Part shown: in pieces, positions 1-11,745 of the stretch
How the letters are laid out: each line of letters starts with the position of its first letter
Position numbering within the stretch: the stretch's first letter is position 1
From: Torymus aiolomorphi
Lineage: Eukaryota; Arthropoda; Insecta; Hymenoptera; Torymidae
DNA: 64,000 nt
Direction: 5' to 3'
NCBI GenBank assembly: GCA_036365515.1
Contig: CM070875.1
Span: 5,987,001 to 6,051,000 of the forward strand
The notes under the pieces: model-generated
Database searches by the model: none
Told to the model about the DNA's origin: nothing
The model's input: only the letters and a program-made list of their open reading frames with translations
Program-made: the position numbers and the translations under genes

Positions 1-174
1 CGCGACCGTGGCACTCGGAGCCAGCTGAGGATTGCTTGTTCGTGTGGCTACGGGTTTCCTCGGAGTCGTCAGTCAGGGTGTCGGATTCGAGGGATTGCAG
101 AGAGTCGAAGTTGGTCTCGGAGACGGTGAGGGAGGAGGGACCGGTGCTTTTCGTTTCGCTGGCGGCTTCGTGAC
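1..174 (-). CDS. Drak: Gene A coding exon 10 (partial, runs off window)
   Basis: The acceptor CCCCCTCAAG|GTCACG at 174 joins exon 9 in frame (two bases complete a Gly codon). The exon then encodes HEAASETKSTGPSSLTVSE, then TNFDSLQSLESDTLTDDSEE, and remains open to base 1. It is a Ser/Thr/acidic tail with no recognised domain. The gene's stop codon and 3' UTR must lie to the left of the window. Confidence is moderate because support is limited to frame, splice site and composition. Confidence 0.75.
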
Positions 175-952
175 CTTGAGGGGGACCAGGTAGATGTTAG
201 GTAATTTTATCGGTAATGGAAGTACATTTTAAATGTTTGACATAATTTAATTATTGGATATTATTTAGATACTATATCTACTCAAGTATGCAAAAATTTT
301 TTATTAATATTATATGCAATAAAATGCAATTTATTTCATAAAGCGATGTACAAATTATAAAGCCTGTTCCGTTTTTCTTCGTTAAATTATGGATAGTAAC
401 AGATAAAAAAAGTGTGTTACGTGTTTTCCTCAAATTTAAAAATATCATCGATTTATCTCTATACTTAATAATACATAAATCATCCATTTAAAATGTTTAA
501 GTCAAAGCCAAAAGTCAAACAAAACTAAGAAAAACAATAATACGTTTTAAACTTACATCACTTCAAAATTGAATAACAAAAGTCCACTGAAAAACACGCT
601 TATTCAAATTCCCGCACATTCCCCACTAAAAATAACTCTACCAGCTAAATCAAAAACACGCAAAGTTCCTTCAAAACCGAATAAGAACAAGGCAAACACG
701 CGTCTATACTTAATGGAAATCACCCCGTGCAAATATTTCTCTCTGCCACGCTCACACGAGACGAGAGCCTCGGCGTCGTCAAACTCATCTAACGCACTCT
801 CCCTTCGACTAATCCATCTTCCGGGAACACCGAAGAGAAAGAGAAGAAGAGGGTAAAAAACACACGCGCTGCAATCGGGCAAAGTGTGTAAACGCTCCCT
901 TGGCTATTCTCCCCCCTCGCGTTTGCTCGTGTCTATATGCATTGGCACTCAC
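175..952 (-). other. Gene A intron 9
   Basis: A 778-bp phase-1 intron between tail exons 9 and 10. It is AT-rich at 190-560 and CpG-richer at 560-950. Short open frames on both strands (up to 95 codons near 570-880) mirror one another and have no recognisable family. Confidence 0.65.
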
Positions 953-1091
953 CATTATTGTGAGCTCGATCGTTCTCGTCCTCGTCGTCGACGATGTAGT
1001 TAACGTCCTGCTGTAGCTTCGTTTCCTCTTCCTTGTCGCTGTGTGTCTTCATTGCAGGGGCTTCCGGATGGAGGTCACCGTCGTCGTCGTG
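953..1091 (-). CDS. Drak: Gene A coding exon 9: acidic tail segment
   Basis: A 139-nt exon (46 codons+1). The acceptor is CCTCCATTAG|CACGAC and the donor AATAATG|GTGAGT. It was found by extending from exon 8, because the intron phase (0) and frame both fit. It encodes a highly acidic peptide (HDDDGDLHPEAPAMK, then KEEETKLQQ, then YIVDDEDEND). The function is unknown. The exon call rests on splice borders, frame agreement and composition, with no homology support. Confidence 0.75.
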
Positions 1092-1255
1092 CTAATGGAG
1101 GTTAAAGCATTAGTCGAGGTTTCGTTCAAATATTGACGCGGTATTAAAGGATGAAATAGCGTATGCTTTTTTATGTGAACGTTTCAATATTTATGTAAGT
1201 GAATGTATTATTATAGAGCTTTAGAGTTATCGAAGCTGCTGTTTTTCTTTCATAC

Positions 1256-1688
1256 CTTTTTAGTGACATCGTCGTCATTATCAACACGCTCCACCGGTCG
1301 GTCTTCCCCCACAATCATATCATCAAAGTCCCTCGAACGCGCCGACGAAGAAGCGGATCCCAACGAGGCACTGCTCGAGCTCTGCACCAGATGCCTGAAA
1401 ATCGGCAGCACGTCCTCGGTCTTTGACCTCTCCTTCTGCTTCAACAGATCGCGCTTATGCTTCTGAAGACTCTCGAGACTTCGGTAGATGTCGAGCATGC
1501 CCTGGGACTTGGACAATGACTTGAGGCCGTAGAGCTTCTCCCGGGAGCCGTCGAAGTAGCAGGCGTTGAGGGGCTTGCCGTTCATCGTCTGCAGGTGGCG
1601 GTGATCCTTGCGATGTTCCTCGTCCTCAGTGGAGCCGTTCAGCAGAGGCAGGCAGGCTTGGGATCTGGATTGGACTTGGTTGAGGCCT
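1256..1688 (-). CDS. Drak: Gene A coding exon 8: C-terminal tail, basic helix
   Basis: A 433-nt exon (1+144 codons). The acceptor is CACTTCACAG|AGGCCT and the donor AAAAAG|GTATGA. It is in frame with exon 7 (SRIR|GLNQVQ). It includes a polar linker, then KPLNACYFDGSREKLYGLK, then a likely amphipathic or coiled-coil helix (around SLESLQKHKRDLLKQKER), and ends in a Ser-rich then acidic run (DNDDDVTKK). No domain family was recognised. The last part of the tail may be disordered and is a candidate regulatory region. Confidence 0.87.
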
Positions 1689-1943
1689 CTGTGAAGTGGT
1701 GAAAAAGATATGGGGTCGGATGAATTTATGTTCATGACAAATATTGCATAATGAGGCATAAGAGTATCCTAATACACAGAAGAAACTGGAGGTGTTTCGT
1801 CAGGTGATTGAATCCTCTAACTTTTACAATATTTGATATTATACTTTTCGATACTAAAGTTTAGAAAACAAAGCCTCTACTACCAATAAAGATATTTTTA
1901 ATTTGACTTTTTTTTTGTTTCTTAATGAAAGTATTATACCAAC

Positions 1944-2447
1944 CTGATTCTCGACAGCACACTGATACGATTCAGACCCTGCGCCATGCTCGCCCTGAGG
2001 GACCTACGATCCTGCGCCTGATTCAACAAACCCTCGGTCTGCTCCTTATTCAGCAGACAGCTCTGGCTCATCGCTAAGCTGCTCTTCGACGACGACACCG
2101 AGTCCGCCAGGCTATTCCTCGAGCTCGTCACATCCAGCACCCCGTTCTCGTAATCGTCCCCGCTGCACGATAGAGTCAAGCTACCCCTGCTACCCGCTAA
2201 TCCTCTGTTCAGACACATCTCGCTCTGGCTCAGTCCAGACCAGTGATCGGATTGTTGCTGTTGTTGCTGAAGCTGACTGTTGGCCGAGCTGAGGAGGGCA
2301 GCACGACGGAGATTCTCCCGGCTGACGACGCGCTCGAGGAGAACCTCGCGCGACTTGGACAGGTACTTGCGCAGGTGAGCCGAGGCTTGGGTGGGTGCAC
2401 CGCGGAGCCACTCGTGGCGGAGGCATTGTTTCGCCGACATGCGTGCA
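1944..2447 (-). CDS. Drak: Gene A coding exon 7: kinase end and Ser/Gln-rich tail
   Basis: A 504-nt exon (1+167 codons+2). The acceptor is TCCTGCACAG|TGCACG and the donor ATCAG|GTTGGT. It completes kinase subdomain XI (SARMSAKQCLRHEWL, residues 351-365) and then enters the regulatory tail: a basic helix-like stretch (HLRKYLSKSREVLLERVVSR), a short Gln run, and Ser-rich segments ending NRISVLSRIR. DRAK and other DAPK-family tails regulate or localise the kinase, but I recognise no named domain here. Gene B's corresponding exon begins with the homologous SERLSATECLQHPWL and then diverges completely. Confidence 0.9.
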
Positions 2448-3463
2448 CTGTGCAGGAAAAGGTTGTTGGTGAGTTAGACAGATGGTGAGGTATTCATGGA
2501 GTTGAAGAACAGTGAAGTTTTATTTTTTGCGTGATATTGTTGTAGCAAGAGAAATGAGGTTCTTAAATCCGTGTGGTGGATGATCAATATTATTAAACGA
2601 TGAGACAGAATCCGACTATGTAGTTGTTACCGTTATGACTAAAACTACATTACAACTATAATACAATTATAATACTACTTTAGTATTACTATAGTATAAT
2701 TTTAATACTATTGTAGTATTACTATAGTATAATTATAATACTATTGTAGTATTACTTTATTATTGTTGTAATACTATTGTATTATTACTGTAATATTATT
2801 ATAATACTATTGTAGTATTACTTTAGTATTATTATAATATTATTGTAGTACTACTGTAGCTCTCCACAGTTCTTTCGCGATGCCATACTATTTCTTTGTA
2901 CTGGTTAAAATCTGTAAATTTGTCTTTTGAGGAAATTAAATTTAATGTTTTTTTTTTTTTTATATAAAACATTTAAATTTTTAAACTGTTTTCTAAAACT
3001 TATAACAAAAATACAAAACTTTCTCGCCAACCTTACACAACACCTCACCTCTCGCAACAACCATTGTCCATTCTTTACATCGACTCATCCCGTACTGTCC
3101 AATCAACCGCTATGACAGCGCAAAAAAAAAAGAAATCCGCTGGCAAAATTAATCCAAGCTTGAATGCAACCCATACACACAGATCCACAAATGATTGACA
3201 GATCACTGCGAACCCGTATTAATTGACTCTTGAACCAGCCACGCGCTCGCACGTGCGCCCACGCTCGCGGTCACCTTATACCCATGCGTGCGAATTAAAA
3301 TGCAATTAAACCTCATAATGCCGACGATGACGTCAAATTTCGAAGGCGGCGGCGGCGGCGCCGCTCACCATGTGTGAAATTCGCCGCATCTCATTATTAT
3401 ATATATGCGTAGTATATATATGTGTACTACGCGCCGCGTTACGTAACGTATGTTTTTCCTCAC
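2448..3463 (-). other. Gene A intron 6 with AT-rich minisatellite
   Basis: A 1.0-kb phase-2 intron between the C-lobe exon and the exon that ends the kinase domain. It carries the AT-rich tandem array at 2641-2860 and a poly-T/poly-A stretch around 2940-2960. No coding signal is seen. Confidence 0.7.
2641..2860. repeat. AT-rich minisatellite
   Basis: A degenerate tandem array with a unit of roughly 19-40 bp built on ATACTATTGTAGTATTACT. The units are themselves partly palindromic (AATACTA/TAGTATT), so single-stranded DNA could fold into hairpins. It lies inside gene A intron 6. Confidence 0.8.
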
Positions 3464-3643
3464 CTTGGCTCGAGCACGAGAAGCTTGGCGACAAAGTCCT
3501 TAGCCTGTGCGGACACGTCCTCGAAGAGCTCTTCCGGGAAGTCGACCTGGCCGAGGATGATGTTCTTGAAGGTCTCTTGATCGGTCTCGCCGCCGAACGG
3601 CGAGAATCCCGTGAGGAGGACGTACGTCGTTACGCCGAGGGAC
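3464..3643 (-). CDS. Drak: Gene A coding exon 6: kinase C-lobe
   Basis: A 180-nt exon (1+59 codons+2). The acceptor is GCTACCAG|GTCCCT and the donor CCAAG|GTGAGG. It encodes residues 291-350: WSLGVTTYVLLTGFSPFGG (helices F-G), then NIILGQVDFPEELFEDVSAQ, then LLVLEP. These are standard C-lobe landmarks of CAMK-group kinases, and the segment aligns residue for residue with gene B's [18 protein letters not shown] region. The conserved arginine of subdomain XI is on the next exon (SARMSAKQCL). Confidence 0.92.
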
Positions 3644-4027
3644 CTGGTAGCGTCATCGCATGAGGTAAGAAGAGTCGTATTATATATAATTATATTTTTT
3701 GGTGAAAATGCGTTTTTTTTAGATGTAATATTCATACTAATGATTCTTTAGCTTCTATAGTTGTATGTTATACACCGTGTGTAGATATGGAAAATTTTAT
3801 AATATAAATAAGAAAAAAAAATCAAGAAGAAACTTTTGTCGATTTATTGATTGATTTTACTGTTATTAATAAATGTACTCCGAAACCTAATGTCATGATA
3901 TGAGGAAAATGTTTATCAACTTTTCTTCGTTTATTTATTGATTCTTGATCAACTTAAAAAAAAAGTTTTTAACCATGTACGGATAGTCTATACCCACAAC
4001 GAAGAGTCAAAACATCCAAATATTTAC

Positions 4028-4076
4028 CACATATCAGCGGCGAGGGTGATCGGCTCGTAATGCAGAATTTCAGGAG
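4028..4076 (-). CDS. Drak: Gene A coding exon 5 (49 nt): APE motif
   Basis: A short exon of 2+15 codons+2 bases. The acceptor is GTGTTTCAG|CTCCTG and the donor ATATGTG|GTAAAT. It encodes the APE motif (APEILHYEPITLAADM, residues 275-290) and two bases of the Trp291 codon. It is too small for a routine frame scan to flag, but it restores exactly the segment missing between exons 4 and 6. The 3' border is an intron absent from gene B, where the same 229 nt form one exon (33392-33620). The donor GTAAAT is weaker than its neighbours. Confidence 0.9.
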
Positions 4077-4506
4077 CTGAAACACACGCAGAAAGAAAAC
4101 CAAACTGTATAAGCAGCATGTCAAAACACACAGAGCGTCAGTTCGGAAGTCAAAACACGTATAATACACACGTGCGCGCTCGCTCTCAAATATAACGACG
4201 ACGCCTCGTTACAAATTAGCTCGCGTATATATAATAAATAACGAGCGTGCGCCTGCATGCGTATATACACACACAACTCCTTATCTTCCCCGGCGATCTA
4301 TCAGACGCAATTTTTTCGTCTCCACGCGTCCCATCTCCTTTCGATACATATTATATTGGCGCGAGCGAATAACTTTGCATCGGTAATGCGCGGGCGTCGT
4401 TGCCGATTCCGCGGACGCGCGATGGCCCCCCGTAAGGACACACACATACTTACGAGTGAGCGAAAGTTCGACGAACTATGTGTGATTGTATAGTGCGACG
4501 ACTTAC

Positions 4507-4633
4507 CTACGTAATCGGGGGTGCCGAGGATCTCGCGTACCTCCGTGCCCTCGAGCACGACGCGCGAGATCTCGAAGTCGCAGAGCTTGACGTTGCAGTC
4601 CGGGAAGCTGCCCATCATCACTAGATTCTGAGG
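4507..4633 (-). CDS. Drak: Gene A coding exon 4: activation segment with DFE instead of DFG
   Basis: A 127-nt exon (42 codons+1). The acceptor is TTTTGCAG|CCTCAG and the donor TACGTAG|GTAAGT. It encodes residues 233-274: PQNLVMMGSFPDCNVK, then LCDFEISR, then REILGTPDYV. Asn235 and Asp251 (Mg2+ ligands) are present, but the third residue of the DFG motif is Glu253 (codon GAG) rather than Gly. Gene B has Gly at the same place. Counting by hand, 29 of 42 residues are identical between the two paralogues in this exon. Substitution at this Gly usually restricts activation-loop movement, but the residue is not strictly essential, so loss of activity cannot be claimed from sequence alone. Confidence 0.93.
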
Positions 4634-6995
4634 CTGCAAAAGAGTCAAGATCATCATCATTATTATCGTTAAAGTGCTGTGCGCATGCGCAGTGTGATAT
4701 TGTACGGTCGGCCTCCTCAGTCCGAGGGTTAATGTATAAAATTTGAATATCTCAGAAATTCGTTTAGTTTAATTTAGGAGTCGAATCCTATGTACTTTGT
4801 GCGTTTCGAAAAGTGTAAACATTCATGTATTATATCGACGTTTCTGGTATTCTAATTTTAATCATTATTATATATAATATACGACGAGCCCGTAATCGAT
4901 CTTGTGGGAGACGAAGGTTGGAGAATAAATCCGTCATGTATAGCGTCGATCCTTTTTCTTCGTGACAGTGTTTAATAAAAAGCGACACTCTTTTCTTTAT
5001 CCCTCGCGCTCGGGTCTCAAACACTCACTCGATCTTTCGAATATATACACAGTTTACGTTCGAACCTCACGTACTCGTGATTTCCAAGCTATTATTGTTA
5101 CGACTTTTCAGCGATGAGTCGTCTTTGATGACATTATCGGGCAGCACTCCACGAAAGTTTATAACGTGTTCTCCAAAAGTGTCGCCGTCGCATTTTTTTT
5201 TACATTCATCCTTGGCCAATGCGGGATCGATTAATGGAATGTGAAAGTATATGCACTCGCGACCGGAAATGCAATTTTATCAGCTGCCGATCGAGAGCGC
5301 AGCGCTCGATTAAGGCTTCTCTCGCTGCTTTATTTACGCGGGCGAGTTATTTCAAAATTTTGAAAGTACGCGCCTGTCCTCTCTCATTATTATGTTCGGC
5401 CCGCACACGCGTATGGGGGTACCGCGAAATTTTATTGCGATCAGGCACAATTCGATTTTGTTTTCTTTATAACCGAAATTCGTGTGTATTTACATGCGCC
5501 ACGACGGCAAATTATATACGCGGAAAAACGAGTTTCCGACGGAATAATTGATATAATTGCCCTTAAAAACTTTACGTTTTTATGGTTAATGGTTAATTAC
5601 GGTATGTATACGTATACGTATGTAGACGCACGCGCGTATATATGTATGTAGTGCGTTGAGAGATCGCATATAAATTGCTTTGTCAGTGAGGCAGCATTTC
5701 TGCGTCTCTTTATTTTAATGGCGATCGAAGTAAGTAATTTAAATCCTTATTAATTTAACGCTGTCCCGAGTATAAGGCTTTATACGCGTAAAACAAACAT
5801 TTTGTACTTTTTCGTATAACCTGAAACATGAGGATAATTAAATGAAATCGGATCGATAAATTAATCCGTTAACGGAAGTCGGAGAATTCGCTCGGATTTC
5901 CGTTACTTTTGTCGATTGTTGAGAATTTATGATTAAATAATTCAAAGCGAATCAAACTTACACACGTATATAAGTAACGTTAAATAGATTGTTTCAGTGA
6001 CAGCTAAGGTCTCTTTTAACATTCTCTAATTTCAAGATAAGCCAATTAGCTTATTCACGCGTGTTTATAATAATTACATAATACGATTACGCACAAACGC
6101 AAGCGTGGCGCCGATAATCCTAGTTTGCATTATTACTATACACAACAATTATACAATAGCGTCATTTATACGCTTTTTTACCCGCTTACAACACGCGAAA
6201 ATATCTCGTTCCGCGATCTTGTTGAGATTTTTGTCGGCCTTGTTTCGAAAAATTAGCATGGTGTCAATTAATGCGCGTATTAGTATCGATTTCACGCGGT
6301 CCCCATACGACTGACAGATATTTTAAAACAAATCTGCTCGCCCATATTCCCGATAATAAATATTAATGCGCGAAACATACAATCTGTACCGTTAATTATT
6401 TCATATTCTGCCGTTCTTTATTAATAACCGCCAAATTCCGCTTCGTGTTACTTTAAATAATAACGTTCCCACAAAATATGCACATCATTAATTACGCAAA
6501 CTACGCATAGACAACTTATATTTGTTTTCCGCGTGTCTTCAAAACACAGTTTCCCGATGTTATCTCAGCACCGCTTTTTTTTCTCTTCTCCCCGATCACA
6601 AAGCCTCCATTGTACCACACACATACCCGCACGCCAACGAAAACATATCGTTCCTCTACGCAAACATATCCTCAAAAACACGACCCGCTCCCACGAAAAA
6701 AACACACACATACGCATGCACCGTCCAAAGCGAAAGTTTAATAGGCGCTCGTGAGAAAAGGTATCATAACGACATCTCAGCGACATATAGCAGCAGCGGT
6801 AGGCTCCTTGATGCCACGCGGGGCCTTGACGCGCTCCCCGTCCATCCATATAACGTATATACACGCACACAGGCGCGCGCGTGGGTGATCTTGAATATTC
6901 AAAAAAAGCCGACGACGCTGCGCACGCGCGCGCGACAATCGGACAATGAGTAATGGCCGAGAGGCGCTATATACACTCGCGCGCGGGAATATAAA

Positions 6996-7015
6996 TCTCT
7001 CTCTCTCTCTCTCTC
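6996..7015. repeat. (TC)n microsatellite
   Basis: A short dinucleotide run in gene A intron 3. A longer companion (CT)n tract lies at 9523-9547. Confidence 0.85.
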
Positions 7016-9522
7016 CTATATACCACGACGAATATGCACTTAGCGCGTATTGTGTGAGAGCAGAATGGGAGGATCTGTTGATTCGTTAGAGAGAGATCGG
7101 CTCGCGCGGCGTGGCCGCTTTGATGTTGGTTTCCGCGTCGGATTTGTTATGGTTTCGATGATGAAGAAGAAGAAAAAAAGAGAACCCGGAGGGGGAGGGA
7201 CGTTAATGGGCGTTTAATGCAATTTCATGCGCGATAGAAATGCGTGCGCGTGTGACGCATGGCGATCCCGAGCGAGTTGCATAAATATTCCAGTTAACAT
7301 AAAAATGTGGAAAATTACGATATACGCGCGCACCGGGCGAGAGTTAAAAAGGTGTAACATATATAGATAATCCCTCCGTATGCGGTATGCTATTTTTAGC
7401 GCGCGAGCGAGCGCCGATATAATGTAATTTCGAATTCGTTCTCGGGCTATCAATACGCGGATTACGCGTGTCGCGGCGGGCAGCCGAGAAAATGCGATCG
7501 CGACACAATTTATATTAATAATTCAGTGTGCATTATATAAACGCGTGGGCGAGTTCCCCAGTACCAGCGTATTCGCCTTTTTCCTTAAATACGGCCATTC
7601 TCGTGTACAACGTGCAATACAACAGCGAGTTGCGTGTAAAAATCTAAAACCAATAAAAAGTACCTCTCTCTTTCTCTCTTGCATTGTGCGGTTTTGCGTA
7701 CGAATATAGATTCCGTTGGTCAGATCCGCGTAAATTGCGAGATATTTCATTTTCCCGGAATGACACATAATCAAATGCGACGCGCACTGCACTCTGCCCC
7801 TATTAGTCTTTTGTCGAGTACGCGCGTGTATAACTAACTATATATATTGTATATAGGTACGAGCGATTGGCACACGTGCAGCGAGCGCTGATCGAGATTT
7901 AGAGCTGCGCGGGAGCTGATTTCTCGCGCGACGAGAGTTGCCACACACACATACGCGCGCGAGTGCTATAATGCTGATATATCTCGTAAGTTTAACGACG
8001 GGGATATATTTCTTTTTTTTTTCTTTCTTTCTTTCGCGGATGGGAAAATAAAAAGAGACGAGATTTGCGGGAAATTTATTAAACGGGTGTCGCGCGCGCT
8101 TTATTATATATGCGGTCGCCGACAGGAGGGACGATCCTGATGTATTTGAGGATAAATTTAATTTCGCGCGCGCGAGCGCGCTGTCGTATAAACAAGCGCC
8201 AGTGAATATCGTGGTAATGGCGTGCGGCTGAGGTTTTGCGGTGGAGTGTGAAGAGGAGCTTTTGAGATTCTTTTTTAGTTTACCGAAGTGTTTACTGAAT
8301 GGATTGTTTAAAAGAATGTTAAAATTTAGGGAAAAAAATAGATCTTTATTTCATTGTAGCAGAATTTCGTTAGATTTTTCAAGCGATGTAAGGTGATTTG
8401 AGGTAATTCGGTAACACTTTAAGCGAAAAATGTTTTGCATGTCTCCGCAAGCATGTTTAGATAAAACTGTTAAAAAATTTGAAGACGATCTAAGAGTAAT
8501 ATTGACTTTATACGAAGTCGAATTGTAAGATGGGCGTTTTGTTTTGGCTATGCTCAATCAGCTTTAATTAACTCGGCTCATTTAATCCAAAACCGACAAA
8601 CACATATAACCAATGTACATTAAAATACAATCTATCTTCTACTATAGGAAAAAAATTCTGGACTCTTCAAAAATGAAATTAGCCGTGCTAAAAGTTAAAT
8701 AAATAACGAGCTGATTGTACACTTAGCGTGTGTAGCTAATATGGCCACTTTTCAGATTAATGCTCTCGTAAAAAAGTGAAAAGATTTGGAAAAGGTTAAA
8801 AATAATTTACAAGTCATATTTTTCACATTTTTTAGCTACACTTATATGCATTATTAAGCTTTCCCACAAAGTGGTGCCAATGAAACGTAAAGTGTGGCCG
8901 AATTACCTCGAGCCACTTTACCTATACCACAAAAGTCATGACAGATGCGCGACTTAAACCAGAGGCGAACGTTAAGGAGCGTGCTCATCATTAATAAATA
9001 TTGAAAAATGGAGTCACAATAAAGCATTATAAGTTTATATTAAAATTATACATCTCGTATTTCGTACGTTTAGTGATTTTCCGTATATGCATGAAAACGA
9101 CGCCTTATATTCTATATATAGTAAGTAAAGCTCCGAAACACCGTTCTAAGAAATCAAAACACCTCAACTTGAATAATGAAAATAAAGGTAACAAAAAAGC
9201 ACGCAAAAGTCCGACTTCCGTAAAACTCGTTCCGCAATATATCTCGTTCAACAACAACAAAACCAAAAGCTCTCGGAACGCAGCCTAGACCACAGCACCT
9301 ACAGAACAATGAACTCTCTCTCTCTCGCACTAAACCAAAGACAAAGGCGTTCCGCGCGTCTAATCACCCGAGCCGCTCTCTCTCTCTCTCTCTCGCAGCT
9401 GCGCGCTCCTCCTCCTCGCTTCCTTGACACAAGGTCGTTGACTACACGTACTCTCCTCTCTTCCATCCCACAAAACGACTATCTACACTATAGCATCACT
9501 GCTACTACTACTACAACTACGC

Positions 9523-9547
9523 TTCTCTCTCTCTCTCTCTCTCTCTC
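9523..9547. repeat. (CT)n microsatellite
   Basis: A dinucleotide run in gene A intron 3. It explains the Leu/Ser-rich and Arg/Glu-rich open frames on both strands here. Confidence 0.85.
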
Positions 9548-11606
9548 GCGATCAGCGGATCTAGGAAGTTGCAGTTAAGCGCTTTGCAACTACTCTCTCT
9601 CTCGCCGAACAGGTTGATCCTTGGAGGATGCATGGAGCACGCGGGCGCGTTGACCCCCCCAAGGATACAAAGGCCGCGCGCGTTCGTGCACCCGAGAGAG
9701 CGAGCGAGTAGTAAGAGGCGAACGCACGATCGACCTCGACCCTTCCGTACACACATACGTATAGTACACACAAGCCTCTCTCGAGGCCGCGAGCGCGCGC
9801 GAGAAAGATCCCATATCGACACCCGGCCTCGCGCCGAGTGTGTGTGTGTGTGTATACTGCACAGCACACCATAAGCAATCGAAGAAAGAGAAAAGAGCAA
9901 AAGCGAGTTATGTCGCTGTTTATGCCGCGTGAAAGTGTAATGTGGGTATATAAAGTTGGGAAGGGTCAGAGAGAGAGGATGTCGTTCGCCCGAGCACAAC
10001 GGTATAAGGGAGACCGGACGTAAGAGCGACTGCATGGCTATAGCAGCATTGAGCGACACGACGGGAATTTTCGTGTATGTACGCGAGAACACGATGCCGA
10101 CGGCTCCTTTTATAGGGAAATTTATGTCGCGGACGTTGGATTTTTGTTGTTTTCTTTTTTGGCATTGTTGAGAGGAGGGAAAGAATGGATGTGTTAATAT
10201 ACGTCACGGGGCTTAATCGGCCTGGTGAATTAATGGTCCGGGATTTTTGGAGGATGGTGGTGCGGAGAGGGAGGAGGAGAAAGGTGGAGAGGTTTACAGG
10301 ATGGAATTGTTAGGGGGGAGATAGGATCGGGGGTATGGATGACGTCGACGGGGGCAATTATGTGTCGTAACTTAATTAAAGCGGGAGACGAGGAATTCTA
10401 GTGAGTGTAGGGTTATTCTCTCGTGCTTTGCGGAAGGAAGTTGCTCGCTTTTCATACAGCTGTGTATTACAAATTTTTAATGACATTTTGCTGATGATTT
10501 TGAGTACTGGTGAAGTAGATATATAAGGAAGCTTTAATATCACGTGTAAGAAAAAAAAAATAATAACGTCGGTTAAATACGGAAAAGTCCATAGATTCTT
10601 CCCGGCCATTGAACAAAGATGCTCCAAAATGTGGAACGGAGCGTCTTGCCGATTAGATCTCTTATATAATATATATAAGCGATCCCATATTCCGCGCTGT
10701 TTTCTCAACAAAATACAAATCAAAGGTACAAAGAGGGGAAGTGGTTTCCACTAAATATAATTTTGAATAAACCAATTTATTATACTTTACTAATTATATT
10801 TTACTCTCCAATCTACACACGGTACGTCCAAAATAAGCCAAACGAATGTTTTACGGAAATTCTAAATCAGTTATTCCGCGCTTTTCCTACATTCCACAGA
10901 AAACTACTTCACCACTTCGCTAGTTTCTTCGAAAAACTACGCGTTTCCAAATATAATGACGAGCGTATAAACAATCGAACAAAGCCTTATTTCCTCAAAC
11001 CCATGTTATGCTTCGTACTTACTTCGAAAAACACACAGAAAAACACTCAGTTAGAGCCCATAAACCTCTTGCAACACATGCGCACGGCGTGACCAGGGTC
11101 CAAGGGTGCACCACTGCACGCAAATGAGCTGCTCGCGCGAGACAAAAGAAACGTTACAACGCACATATCTCACCCAAAGTGCCCATCATTTATTCAAATC
11201 GAGAGGGAGAGAACGAGAGAGAGAAAAAAGGGAAAATCCTGGCAACAGCCACGGTATACGTATAGTATAGGTACGTGATTCGGCAAACAAACATATTTTT
11301 CGCACGTACATATACACGCGCGCGCAATCGTTGCAGCCCGTTGTTCTCGTTCCCCATATATCCTCACGCTGCTGCTGCTTCCGCGTCTTGCGCAGCGGTA
11401 AACACACGCGCGCTTTTTTCGACATTTTCCCGCGACCTTGGCTCCCATAATTCCATTTCTTTCTCTCTCTCTTCCTTATGGTGCACACAATTCCATATAT
11501 CTATTCCGCGTTCGCTCGTAGCTTCGAGAAACTTCGCGACGACGGCGACGACGTGGGTGCCATATTCGGGATTATACTCTCGCAGCGGCGGCGGCGGCGG
11601 GCTTAC

Positions 11607-11745
11607 CTTGATGTCCAAATGGGCGATATTTCTCTCATGGAGGTAGGCGAGTCCTTCCACTAGCTGCCTGACAAAGTGGACCACGTCACCTTCCAGCGGC
11701 ACCAGATCCCCGTCTATCAGCGTCTGCAGGTCGCCACCTGGCGCG
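11607..11745 (-). CDS. Drak: Gene A coding exon 3: kinase alpha-D/E and catalytic loop
   Basis: A 139-nt exon (1+46 codons). The acceptor is TTGTTGCAG|CGCGCC and the donor ATCAAG|GTAAGC. It encodes residues 186-232: the post-hinge APGGDLQTLI, helices D and E, and the catalytic loop AHLDIK with Asp230 and Lys232. HLD in place of HRD, followed by IKPQN across the exon junction, is typical of the DAPK/DRAK family and of many CAMK kinases. Gene B's counterpart (41929-42067) has the same length and phase. Catalytic residues are intact. Confidence 0.93.

Larger units (their letters stand above)
4634..11606 (-). other. Gene A intron 3 (7.0 kb)
   Basis: A phase-0 intron between DIK and PQN, the same position as gene B's 34005-41928 intron. 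It is filled with CpG-rich and AT-rich low-complexity DNA, with (CT)n at 6996-7015 and 9523-9547 and a G-rich purine stretch near 10250-10330. Overlapping frames at 9.5-10.1 kb in several reading frames are microsatellite artefacts. I recognise no exon, RNA gene or mobile element in it. Confidence 0.65.

Noticed and set aside
9517..10092. 191-codon minus-strand frame in gene A intron 3
   Set aside because: Spans (CT)n and (CA)n tracts, with other frames equally open. It lies inside an intron whose flanking exons join perfectly without it.
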